Source: Rodentibacter caecimuris
Lineage (GTDB): Bacteria > Pseudomonadota > Gammaproteobacteria > Enterobacterales > Pasteurellaceae
NCBI RefSeq assembly: GCF_024622045.1
Contig: NZ_JANKBP010000009.1
DNA: 64,000 nt
Reading direction: 5' to 3' (one strand)
Part shown: piece after piece, positions 1-7,905 of the stretch
Position numbering within the stretch: position 1 is the stretch's first letter
Layout of the letters: every line of letters begins with the position of its first letter
Position numbers and translations under genes: made by a program
The notes under the pieces: generated by a model
Databases searched by the model: none
What the model was told of the DNA's origin: nothing
Seen by the model: only the letters and a program-made list of their open reading frames with translations

Positions 1-79
1 GCAAGAAAAAAGAAATTATTTATGATCTGTAAAATAATCGGGTATCATAGAGCAAACTCTTTCTTTTATTTTTAATAAA

Positions 80-298
80 ATGGCGCAACATTCTAAATAT
101 TCTGATGCACAGCTGAGCGCAATTGTAAATGATATGATTGCCGTACTAGAAAAACATAAGGCTCCGGTGGATTTATCCCTGATTGCACTTGGTAATATGA
201 CAAGTAATTTACTCATAACCAGTGTGCCTCAAACGCAGCGGGAAGCCTTAGCACAAGTCTTTTCCAATTCTTTAATTAACGCAGTAAAAAACCCTTAG
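80..298 (+). CDS. yejL: YejL family (UPF0352) protein
   Basis: The 72-residue product matches the small UPF0352/YejL family (DUF1414) over its whole length, with an N-terminal KYSDAQLSAIVNDMIAVLEKH helix and a C-terminal helix ending NAVKNP. The family's biochemical role is not established. It lies one base upstream of yejM, the same pair as in enterobacteria, so the two are very probably co-transcribed. The Shine-Dalgarno is weak (AT-rich TAATAAA just before the ATG). Identification rests on sequence likeness and synteny. Confidence 0.92.
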   Translation: MAQHSKYSDAQLSAIVNDMIAVLEKHKAPVDLSLIALGNMTSNLLITSVPQTQREALAQVFSNSLINAVKNP

Positions 299-299
299 T

Positions 300-2048
300 A
301 TGATTCGATTCAAAAAAGGCATGTTTAGCGGGAAACAGTACCGTGATGAAACCTCACGAAAAATATCGTGGGGGCATTGGTTTGCCTTTTTTAATATCAT
401 TATCGCTATATTAATTGGTGCGCGTTACGCTTTTCTAATTGATTGGCCGGACACTCTTGGCGGAAAACTTTACTTTTTCGTTAGTTTGCTCGGGCATTTT
501 AGTTTTAGTGTTTTTGCTATTTATTTATTGGTGATATTCCCGTTAAGTTTTATGGTTAAAAATCACCGCACTTTTCGTGGGTTAACGGTAATTCTGTCCA
601 CTATTGGTACAACGCTGTTGTTATTTGATACGGAAGTATTCCATCGTTTCAATTTACACTTATCTTCCGTTGTGTGGAACTTATTGGTGAATCCGGAAAA
701 TGGGGAAATATCACGGGATTGGCAAATATTTTTTGCACCTATGCCGGTTATTCTCTTGGTGCAAATGCTGTTTTCCCGTTGGAGTTGGGAAAAACTTCGC
801 AGTTTGGAACGCCAAAAATGGCTGAAATCGGTGGGAATTTTCTTCACTTCGGCCTTTATCGCGACTCATCTTATTTATGCTTGGGCGGATGCTTATTTAT
901 ATCGCCCAATCACAATGCAACGCGCTAATTTCCCACTTTCTTACCCAATGACGGCTCGCTCGTTTTTAGAAAAACACGGGTTATTGGATGGTGAGCAATA
1001 TACACAAACATTAGCGAAGGAAGGGCGGCTAGATGCGCTAAAAATTGCTTATCCAAAACATTCTTTGGTTTTCACACCAATGGAACAAAAACCGAATATT
1101 TTGCTCATTACGGTTTCGGGATTACGTTATGATTCTGTTTCCATTGAAACAATGCCAAAATTAGCGGAGTTTGCCGCTCATTCGACACAATTCACCAATC
1201 ATTACAGTAGCGGTAATACGAAAAGTGCCGGTTTGGTGGGGATATTTTACGGTTTGAACGCGAACTATACGGATAGCATTTTAAGTAATCACACCCCATC
1301 GGTATTGGTTGAAAAATTACAAACGGAAAAATATCAATTCGGTTTATTTTCAGCAACGAATTTTAAAGAGAGTTTATTCCGCCAAGCGCTATTCCGCGGT
1401 ATGAAACTGTCAAAAGGCAAATTCGGAAACGAAAGTGCGGTCAAAAATTTCAATGAATTTATCACAACAAGAAAAGCGAATAACCCTTGGTTTGCTTATC
1501 TCGATCTTGATTTAAACATTAGCAATATCTCGGAATACGCGCAGCATTTAATGCGTATGGATAAATTGATTGAGCAAGCATTAATGAATGTTCCATTGGA
1601 AAATACAATGGTTATTCTAACCACAGAACATGGTTTAGCTTTCAATGCGTTAAATGAAAAAGAACGGGAGAATTATTTTGGGCGTGATCAAATTCAGGTT
1701 CCGTTATTGGTCTATTGGAAAGATTTACCAGTGGGGATCGAAAAAGGCTTGACAAGCCATACGGATTTACTGCCTGCGTTGATGAGAAATGTGTTTAATG
1801 TTCAGAATCCTTCCAAGGATTATTCGCAAGGGCATAATTTGTTTGAGCGAAACGGTGACGACTGGGTGCTTGTTTCTAATTATCGTTGGAATGTGTTGGT
1901 TCAGCCCGATGGCACGCAATATCATATCGATCGCAAAGGAAACTACAAAAAATTTGACCGCACTTATCAAGAGCAGTCTTCCGAACGTCCGCCTTTAGGT
2001 TTGTTCTTGGAAATGTTTAAGCGGGAAAATTCATTTTTTGATAAATAA
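300..2048 (+). CDS. yejM: Inner-membrane sulfatase-fold LPS regulator YejM/PbgA/LapC
   Basis: The product has five N-terminal membrane segments (DUF3413, roughly residues 25-210) followed by a periplasmic alkaline-phosphatase/sulfatase-fold domain. Landmarks shared with E. coli YejM include ISWGHWFAFFN, PITMQRANFPLSYPMTARSF, and HTDLLPALM near the C-terminus. In E. coli it senses periplasmic lipopolysaccharide and controls LpxC turnover through LapB. Length (582 aa) is normal. An in-frame ATG at 321, preceded by AAAGG, is an alternative start because E. coli YejM begins nearer that point. It follows yejL by one base. Confidence 0.93.
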   Translation: MIRFKKGMFSGKQYRDETSRKISWGHWFAFFNIIIAILIGARYAFLIDWPDTLGGKLYFFVSLLGHFSFSVFAIYLLVIFPLSFMVKNHRTFRGLTVILSTIGTTLLLFDTEVFHRFNLHLSSVVWNLLVNPENGEISRDWQIFFAPMPVILLVQMLFSRWSWEKLRSLERQKWLKSVGIFFTSAFIATHLIYAWADAYLYRPITMQRANFPLSYPMTARSFLEKHGLLDGEQYTQTLAKEGRLDALKIAYPKHSLVFTPMEQKPNILLITVSGLRYDSVSIETMPKLAEFAAHSTQFTNHYSSGNTKSAGLVGIFYGLNANYTDSILSNHTPSVLVEKLQTEKYQFGLFSATNFKESLFRQALFRGMKLSKGKFGNESAVKNFNEFITTRKANNPWFAYLDLDLNISNISEYAQHLMRMDKLIEQALMNVPLENTMVILTTEHGLAFNALNEKERENYFGRDQIQVPLLVYWKDLPVGIEKGLTSHTDLLPALMRNVFNVQNPSKDYSQGHNLFERNGDDWVLVSNYRWNVLVQPDGTQYHIDRKGNYKKFDRTYQEQSSERPPLGLFLEMFKRENSFFDK

Positions 2049-2143
2049 ATGATAACAGCATTTTCATTCTGTTTTCTGATAAAAATGAATAGCTTTTTGG
2101 GGTTTAACCCTTTATACTCTCGCCTCAGTTTAAGACTGAAAAG

Positions 2144-2180
2144 ATGTTATTAATGAAAATCCGTGAGTTTTTCATAACAT
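2144..2180 (+). promoter_or_regulatory. Stem-loop in the 5' leader of the amidohydrolase gene
   Basis: ATGTTA (2144-2149) pairs with TAACAT (2175-2180) and TGAAAA (2154-2159) with TTTTCA (2169-2174), leaving loop TCCGTGAG and a four-base bulge on one side. It sits downstream of a -10-like TATACT (2113-2118) and about 90 bases before the ATG. The leader is long for a single gene. I do not recognise a known riboswitch class; regulatory function is inference. Confidence 0.4.
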
Positions 2181-2267
2181 TATTACAATGCTTCTCGCCA
2201 CGTTTGTCGTGCCTTTCAATTAATACGCTTCTCGTCTTTTTGTCCTCATCCTTTTTATGGAGTTTGT

Positions 2268-3260
2268 ATGAAAAGCCATGTTCGTAGTTTTAAAACTTTT
2301 ATTCGTGATGAAATCATTAAAAAAGGCGGTTGGGTCAATGCGCACGCTCACGCCGATCGTGCCTTTACGATGACACCGGAAAAAATCGGGATTTATCATA
2401 GCAGTAATTTACAACAAAAGTGGGATTTGGTAGATGAAGTAAAACGTACTTCCAGTGTTGATGATTATTACGCACGCTTTTGTCAATCTATTGAATTAAT
2501 GATTTCTCAGGGGGTAACGGCGTTCGGTACATTTGTTGATATTGATCCGATTTGTGAGGATCGCGCAATTATCGCTGCGCATAAAGCCCGTGAAGTTTAT
2601 AAACACGATATTATTCTTAAATTTGCGAATCAAACCTTAAAAGGCGTTATTGAACCGACGGCACGGAAATGGTTTGACATTGGTTCGGAAATGGTCGATA
2701 TGATTGGCGGCTTGCCTTATCGTGATGAATTGGATTATGGGCGTGGACTTGAAGCGATGGATATTTTACTCGATAAAGCCAAATCGCTCGGTATTATGTG
2801 CCATGTTCACGTAGATCAGTTTAATAATCCAAGTGAAAAAGAAACCGAACAACTTTGTGATAAAACTATCGAACATGGAATGGAAGGGCGAGTTGTGGGG
2901 ATTCATGGCATTTCAATTGGCTCTCATTCAAAAGAATATCGTTATAAACTTTACGAAAAAATGCGTAAGGCAAAAATGATGATGATTGCCTGCCCAATGG
3001 CATGGATTGATAGTAACCGTAAAGAAGATCTTATGCCGTTTCATAATGCCTTAACCCCCGCAGATGAAATGATCCCGGAAGGTATTACCGTTGCACTGGG
3101 AACGGATAATATTTGTGATTATATGGTGCCACTTTGTGAAGGTGATCTATGGCAAGAATTAAGTCTGCTTGCGGCAGGCTGCCGCTTTCCACATCTAGAT
3201 GCGATGGTTGATATTGCAAGTATGAATGGACGTAAAGTATTGGGATTAGAGCCTATTTGA
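2268..3260 (+). CDS. Amidohydrolase-superfamily deaminase-like protein
   Basis: The 330-residue product has the metal-site motifs of the amidohydrolase superfamily: NAHAH (His26, His28), HVHVD near residue 178, a GIHG histidine near residue 207 and LGTDN near residue 280. The spacing resembles cytosine deaminase and related cyclic-amide hydrolases, but cytosine deaminase itself is longer (about 425 aa), so the substrate is unknown. GGAG precedes the ATG. It is transcribed alone, after a structured leader and before the tRNA-Val array. No signal peptide; cytoplasmic. Confidence 0.8.
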   Translation: MKSHVRSFKTFIRDEIIKKGGWVNAHAHADRAFTMTPEKIGIYHSSNLQQKWDLVDEVKRTSSVDDYYARFCQSIELMISQGVTAFGTFVDIDPICEDRAIIAAHKAREVYKHDIILKFANQTLKGVIEPTARKWFDIGSEMVDMIGGLPYRDELDYGRGLEAMDILLDKAKSLGIMCHVHVDQFNNPSEKETEQLCDKTIEHGMEGRVVGIHGISIGSHSKEYRYKLYEKMRKAKMMMIACPMAWIDSNRKEDLMPFHNALTPADEMIPEGITVALGTDNICDYMVPLCEGDLWQELSLLAAGCRFPHLDAMVDIASMNGRKVLGLEPI

Positions 3261-3361
3261 TTGACTTTTTTAACCGGACGGTCATAAATAAAAAGTTTAT
3301 GATCGTTCTTCATCTTGTTAGATAATGTAAAAATAAGAAAAAAGTATTTAGATAAGTAAAT

Positions 3362-3437
3362 TGGTGGGCGATACCGGTCTCGAACCAGTGACCCCCTCCT
3401 TGTAAGGGAGGTGCTCTCCCAACTGAGCTAATCGCCC
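3362..3437 (-). tRNA. tRNA-Val (anticodon TAC), copy 4 in transcription order
   Basis: The reverse strand folds as a 76-nt cloverleaf with acceptor GGGCGAT, anticodon loop CTTACAA and encoded CCA. Identical to the three copies to its right; last in the array. Confidence 0.97.
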
Positions 3438-3491
3438 GATAATATTAAGACTTAAGTCTTATATTTCGGTTTATTTAAACACTTGATTAAG

Positions 3492-3567
3492 TGGTGGGCG
3501 ATACCGGTCTCGAACCAGTGACCCCCTCCTTGTAAGGGAGGTGCTCTCCCAACTGAGCTAATCGCCC
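3492..3567 (-). tRNA. tRNA-Val (anticodon TAC), copy 3
   Basis: Same 76-nt sequence as its neighbours, anticodon TAC, encoded CCA. The 54-nt spacer to the next copy contains no gene. Confidence 0.97.
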
Positions 3568-3631
3568 ACATAAGACAGCGTTTAAATAACAGGGAAAGTT
3601 TGAGCGGAAAGAATACTTAATCTAAATTAAG

Positions 3632-3707
3632 TGGTGGGCGATACCGGTCTCGAACCAGTGACCCCCTCCTTGTAAGGGAGGTGCTCTCCCAACTGAGCTA
3701 ATCGCCC
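3632..3707 (-). tRNA. tRNA-Val (anticodon TAC), copy 2
   Basis: Identical 76-nt cloverleaf, anticodon TAC, encoded CCA. Spacers in the array differ in sequence while the tRNA bodies are identical, as expected from gene conversion or selection. Confidence 0.97.
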
Positions 3708-3746
3708 GCTTGGTCAAACTCTACAACACTAAGATACTTTTAAAAG

Positions 3747-3822
3747 TGGTGGGCGATACCGGTCTCGAACCAGTGACCCCCTCCTTGTAAGGGAGGTGCT
3801 CTCCCAACTGAGCTAATCGCCC
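3747..3822 (-). tRNA. tRNA-Val (anticodon TAC), copy 1 (promoter-proximal)
   Basis: First tRNA of the four-gene array, directly downstream of a consensus promoter. Anticodon TAC, encoded CCA. Confidence 0.97.
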
Positions 3823-3840
3823 TTAATGTTGTGGATTGGC

Positions 3841-3868
3841 ATTATAGGGATAATGCATTTTCAGTCAA
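3841..3868 (-). promoter_or_regulatory. Sigma70 promoter of the tRNA-Val array
   Basis: On the minus strand TTGACT (3863-3868) and TATAAT (3841-3846) are 16 bases apart and lie about 20 bases before the first tRNA-Val. The only strong promoter between gltX and the array. Confidence 0.8.
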
Positions 3869-3991
3869 TCATTTTTTATAAAATTTAACTTAATTGTTGT
3901 AAAAATAAACATAAAAATGGCTTTTTTATTTAGAACTGTGTCTAGTCGTAGTAGAATAGCGAGTAATTTTTTATTGAATATAGGTTATAAA

Positions 3992-5434
3992 ATGAAATTA
4001 GATGCCCCTTTTGATTTAGATCCAAATGTAAAAGTACGCACACGTTTTGCCCCAAGCCCAACAGGCTATTTACACGTAGGCGGTGCACGTACAGCGCTCT
4101 ATTCTTGGTTATTTGCAAAACATAATCAAGGTGAGTTTGTATTGCGTATTGAAGATACGGATTTAGAACGCTCAACACCGGAAGCAACCGCGGCGATTTT
4201 AGAAGGAATGGAATGGCTTAATCTTGCATGGGAACACGGCCCTTATTATCAAACCAAACGTTTTGATCGTTATAACCAAGTGATTGATGAAATGCTTGAG
4301 CAGGGCTTGGCTTATCGTTGTTATTGTTCTAAAGAACGTCTGGAAGAGTTGCGCCATACGCAAGAACAAAATAAAGAAAAGCCGCGTTATGATCGTCATT
4401 GTTTGCATGATCACAGTCATTCACCAGAGGCGCCTCATGTTGTGCGTTTTAAAAATCCAACAGAAGGTTCGGTCGTATTTGATGATGCGGTACGTGGTCG
4501 TATTGAAATCAGCAACAGTGAATTAGATGATTTAATTATTCGCCGCACCGATGGTTCACCGACCTATAATTTCTGTGTAGTGGTGGATGATTGGGATATG
4601 GGAATCACTCATGTGATACGTGGTGAGGATCATATTAATAATACTCCACGTCAAATTAACATCTTAAAAGCCCTTGGTGCACCGATTCCAGTGTATGCCC
4701 ACGTTTCTATGATTAATGGTGATGACGGACAAAAACTTTCTAAACGGCATGGCGCAGTAAGTGTGATGCAATATCGGGATGAAGGTTATCTACCGGAAGC
4801 GTTAGTCAATTATCTTGTGCGTTTAGGTTGGGGACATGGTAATCAAGAGATTTTTAGTCGCGAAGAGATGACTAAATATTTTGAATTGGATCATGTGAGT
4901 AAATCTGCCAGCGCATTTAATACCGATAAACTTTTATGGTTAAACCATCATTATATTCGTGAGTTACCACCGGAATATGTAGCAAAACATCTCGAATGGC
5001 AATATCAAGATCTTGGCATTGATACTACCAATGGACCTGCTTTGGCGGATATTGTTACGATGTTGGCGGATCGTTGTAAAACATTACGGGAAATGGCGCT
5101 GGCCAGCCGTTATTTCTTTGAAGAATTTGAGATTTTTGATGAAGCAGCAGTGAAAAAACATTTCAAAGCGGGGGCCGTCGAAGCACTTGAAAAAGTAAAA
5201 GAAAAATTGACCGCACTTTCTGCTTGGGATCTACATTCGACTCATGAAGCGATTGAACAAACAGCGACAGAGCTTGAAGTCGGAATGGGGAAAGTCGGTA
5301 TGCCGTTACGTGTTGCAGTGACAGGTTCAGGACAATCGCCATCAATGGATGTGACTTTAGTAGGAATAGGTCGTGAACGTGTGATTGCGCGTATTCAACG
5401 TGCGATTGATTTTATTAAATCTCAAAATGCTTAA
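3992..5434 (+). CDS. gltX: Glutamate--tRNA ligase
   Basis: The enzyme charges tRNA-Glu with glutamate in the cytoplasm. Class I signatures are present: PSPTGYLHVGG (HIGH-type) near the N-terminus and KLSKRHG (KMSKS-type) near residue 240. Starting at the ATG at 3992 (MKLDAPFDLD) gives 480 aa, the usual length. The frame is open upstream to an ATG at 3917, but that adds 25 residues (MAFLFRTV...) that do not belong to the family, so I reject it. Divergent from the tRNA-Val array, upstream of tRNA-Ala. Confidence 0.96.
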   Translation: MKLDAPFDLDPNVKVRTRFAPSPTGYLHVGGARTALYSWLFAKHNQGEFVLRIEDTDLERSTPEATAAILEGMEWLNLAWEHGPYYQTKRFDRYNQVIDEMLEQGLAYRCYCSKERLEELRHTQEQNKEKPRYDRHCLHDHSHSPEAPHVVRFKNPTEGSVVFDDAVRGRIEISNSELDDLIIRRTDGSPTYNFCVVVDDWDMGITHVIRGEDHINNTPRQINILKALGAPIPVYAHVSMINGDDGQKLSKRHGAVSVMQYRDEGYLPEALVNYLVRLGWGHGNQEIFSREEMTKYFELDHVSKSASAFNTDKLLWLNHHYIRELPPEYVAKHLEWQYQDLGIDTTNGPALADIVTMLADRCKTLREMALASRYFFEEFEIFDEAAVKKHFKAGAVEALEKVKEKLTALSAWDLHSTHEAIEQTATELEVGMGKVGMPLRVAVTGSGQSPSMDVTLVGIGRERVIARIQRAIDFIKSQNA

Positions 5435-5470
5435 TATTTAATCGTCTGATTTTTTCGAGACAATTTCATA

Positions 5471-5499
5471 TTGACAGCGGTGGCGGTAAAATTTAAGAT
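5471..5499 (+). promoter_or_regulatory. Promoter of tRNA-Ala
   Basis: TTGACA (5471-5476) and TAAGAT (5494-5499) with a 17-base spacer end 13 bases before the tRNA gene. Confidence 0.7.
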
Positions 5500-5511
5500 A
5501 CCGCCATCTTT

Positions 5512-5588
<77 letters not shown>

Positions 5589-5595
5589 AATCAAT

Positions 5596-5625
5596 AAAGC
5601 AAGGTAAATCACCTTGCTTTTTTTT
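5596..5625 (+). terminator. Terminator after tRNA-Ala
   Basis: AAAGCAAGGT (5596-5605) pairs with ACCTTGCTTT (5611-5620), followed by a T run. Confidence 0.85.
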
Positions 5626-5696
5626 CGTTTAAAATAAGGCATTTCAGTGCATTTTATCGTTTATTGTGGTGCATTATGAGTTATATTGACCGCAAT

Positions 5697-5719
5697 TTTT
5701 AGTAACACGTTTAGTAACA
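5697..5719 (+). repeat. Integrase arm-type site pair, left end of element A
   Basis: Two copies of TTTAGTAACA 12 bases apart. A 23-bp perfect duplicate lies at 13235-13257 near the other end, and a single inverted copy (CTTGTTACTAAA) at 5742-5753 overlaps the integrase leader. Paired 10-bp sites at both ends fit arm-type binding sites for the integrase N-terminal domain. Inference from symmetry and spacing. Confidence 0.65.
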
Positions 5720-5763
5720 TTATGATAAAGTAACACGAAATCTTGTTACTAAAAGGGGATTTT

Positions 5764-6984
5764 ATGGCACGTGTTACTAAGCCTTTAACTAATACAGAAG
5801 TCGAAAGGGCAAGACCGAAAGAAAAAGAATATAATCTTGTAGATGGGCAAGGATTAAGCCTACGTGTTAAAACCACAGGGGCGAAAACTTGGATCTTTAA
5901 TTACTATCACCCCACCACTAAAAAAAGAACAAATTTCACCATAGGCAACTACCCTGAAATCACCATTGCACAAGCACGGCAACAGCGAGAAGAATGGCGG
6001 GCTTTACTTGCTCAAGGGATAGACCCACAAACCCATAAAGCACGCCTAGAGCGTGAACAAGAGCTTGCAGAAGCGAACACCTTTTTAGCCGTGGCGGAAA
6101 AATGGCGGGCAAAGAAACAAGGGGAGATAGAAGAAAAAACGCTTAAAAAATATTGGCGTAGTTTAGAGCTACACGTCTTACCATTTATCGGATCCTATCC
6201 AATAGCTGAAATAGTTCCTACTTTAGCCCTTGTTCCTTTAGAGCGAGTTCAAGAAAGAAATAATTTAGACATGGCAAACCGCCTAGCGAGTTATATCAAC
6301 GACATTTTGAATTTTGCGGTAAATGGGGGGATCATTCCCTTTAATCCATGCCTAAAGATGTCAAAGAATTTGAAAAAGCATATCAAAAAGAACAATCCGC
6401 ACGTTAAAAGCGAAGAACTCCCAAAACTTTTACAAGATATAGACGAAAGTAGAGCAGTGCGCCAAACAAAAAAATTAATTATGTTCTCACTGTTAACCAT
6501 GGTTAGACCCGGAGAAGCAAGAAAAGCAGAATGGGCGGAGATTGATTTTATAAAAAAAATTTGGACGATCCCGGCAAAGAGAATGAAAGCAAGAAAACCC
6601 CATATTGTACCTATTTCAAAACAGCTTATTCATTTATTAGAACAGCTATACCCCATAACAGGGAGATTTGTTCATGTTTTCCCGAAACGTGGGGATAATA
6701 GCGGATGTATGAGCGAGGGCACAGCAAACAATGCAATAAAAAGATCCGGTGAAGGTTATGCCGGCATTCAAACTGCGCATGGATTAAGAGGGCTAGTAAG
6801 GACATATATGGGCGACGTGGGTGAAGTATTAGAACATAGCGAAGCCTGCTTAGCACACAAGACGGGGGGAGCAGTTAGCCTAGCTTATAATCACTCCACC
6901 TATTTGGAGCAAAGAAAAGTCCTTATGCAAAAATGGGCGGATTTTGTCGAACAATGCGCACAAGGCACGGATTTATTCAAATAA
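5764..6984 (+). CDS. Tyrosine recombinase, P4-type integrase of element A
   Basis: The 406-residue protein has an N-terminal arm-binding DUF4102 domain (KPLTNTEVERARPKEKEYNL...), a central SAM-like core-binding domain and a C-terminal catalytic domain. The catalytic arginine is in MVRPGEA, the HxxR box is HGLR and the tyrosine lies in AYNHSTYLEQR. It integrates and excises the element at tRNA-Ala. I start at 5764 (MARVTKPL), which follows AAAAGGGGA; an in-frame ATG at 5743 adds seven residues and lacks a ribosome site. Arm-type repeats just upstream suggest autoregulation. Confidence 0.95.
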   Translation: MARVTKPLTNTEVERARPKEKEYNLVDGQGLSLRVKTTGAKTWIFNYYHPTTKKRTNFTIGNYPEITIAQARQQREEWRALLAQGIDPQTHKARLEREQELAEANTFLAVAEKWRAKKQGEIEEKTLKKYWRSLELHVLPFIGSYPIAEIVPTLALVPLERVQERNNLDMANRLASYINDILNFAVNGGIIPFNPCLKMSKNLKKHIKKNNPHVKSEELPKLLQDIDESRAVRQTKKLIMFSLLTMVRPGEARKAEWAEIDFIKKIWTIPAKRMKARKPHIVPISKQLIHLLEQLYPITGRFVHVFPKRGDNSGCMSEGTANNAIKRSGEGYAGIQTAHGLRGLVRTYMGDVGEVLEHSEACLAHKTGGAVSLAYNHSTYLEQRKVLMQKWADFVEQCAQGTDLFK

Positions 6985-7006
6985 TCACCAATCATCATCA
7001 CACCAC

Positions 7007-7031
7007 AGGGCGAACAATCGCCCTATTTTTT
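7007..7031 (+). terminator. Terminator after integrase A
   Basis: AGGGCGA (7007-7013) pairs with TCGCCCT (7018-7024), then ATTTTTT. Confidence 0.8.
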
Positions 7032-7360
7032 CGTCCGCACTTTTCCTTTCTCTCTTTTTGTTTTAAAAGTTTTGAGATTTTTTTTCACTTTATCACTTAT
7101 CTATTATTTTTTCTTTCTAATCTATTGAAATAAAAAGAAAAATAAAGAAGTGATAAAAATGAGAAATAAAAGTGATTAAGTGAAAAAAATCCCGATTTAA
7201 GTGGGAAATGTAAAAAAGGCGTTTTGTTCCGGTTAAAGTGGGATTTTGGGGGCTGATGTAAAGATAGGGTGATAAATGTAAAAGAATTATTGGTTAATTG
7301 GCTAAAAAACAAGCAAACAAAAATTTTTTTCGTAAAAGTTAGTTCCTTTCAAGTTTCCAA

Positions 7361-7533
7361 AAATTTAAAGAATTTTGAATTTCAAAAATTAAAATGGCGT
7401 TTAAATGCCGTTTAAGGAAATTTAAAGAATTTCTAAGTTTAAAAAAAGTGACGTGAAACAGGGTAAAAATAGTCACTTTTTAACCCTCAAAAAAACACGT
7501 TCTCAACCAGTTTAACGAAATTTAACGAATTTT
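7361..7533 (+). repeat. Iteron-like repeats in the 690-bp non-coding stretch of element A
   Basis: No gene is evident from 7032 to 7722. The stretch is AT-rich and has three copies of AAATTTAA(A/C)GAATTT at 7361-7376, 7418-7433 and 7518-7533, plus several TTAAGTGGGA-type repeats (around 7194, 7237 and 7583). P4-type elements replicate from iteron-bearing origins recognised by their primase, so this is a candidate origin. Function is inferred from layout only. Confidence 0.45.
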
Positions 7534-7630
7534 AAGTTTTTTTAAGTCATTTGAACGCATTTCTCATATTTAGTGGTTAAAGTCCGAATTAAGTGGGAAA
7601 AAACCACTAAAAATGAGAAATTCGTGCATT

Positions 7631-7669
7631 TTAGCGACTATTGACAGCACGTTAGCGACAGATTAGGCT
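7631..7669 (+). promoter_or_regulatory. Promoter with duplicated operator for the alpA/C4/replication operon
   Basis: TTGACA (7641-7646) and TAGGCT (7664-7669) have a 17-base spacer. Two copies of TTAGCGAC (7631-7638 and 7652-7659), 21 bases apart or two helical turns, bracket the -35 box and look like an operator. It reads into alpA and the immunity/replication operon. Confidence 0.5.
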
Positions 7670-7722
7670 AATTGACGCATATTGCACCACGTTAATTTAA
7701 TCTAACCGAGAGGAGCGAAGAA

Positions 7723-7905
7723 ATGAGCACACAAACCAACGACAAACACTACACCGTGCGAGAAATGGGCGAGCTTTTTGGCGTCTCAAGAAGCAAATTA
7801 GACCGCCTTGTCCGCCAGGGGAAAATCAAGAAAACAAAATTTGGCGCAACCACGCTTTACAAAGCGACAGAAATCCAACGTTATTTAGCGAGTATCAACC
7901 AATGA
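7723..7905 (+). CDS. AlpA/excisionase-type helix-turn-helix regulator
   Basis: A 60-residue protein with a winged helix-turn-helix of the MerR/excisionase type: YTVREMGELFGVSRSKLDRL, then a basic wing and YKATEIQRYLAS. Such proteins act as transcriptional activators or excisionases in satellite elements. A strong GAGGAG ribosome site precedes the ATG. Its stop overlaps the ATG of the next frame (ATGA), so translation may be coupled. Whether it acts as Xis or regulator cannot be decided here. Confidence 0.8.
   Translation: MSTQTNDKHYTVREMGELFGVSRSKLDRLVRQGKIKKTKFGATTLYKATEIQRYLASINQ

Noticed and set aside
3917..3991. N-terminal extension of gltX
   Set aside because: Adds 25 residues not found in the family; the ATG at 3992 gives the usual 480-aa protein.
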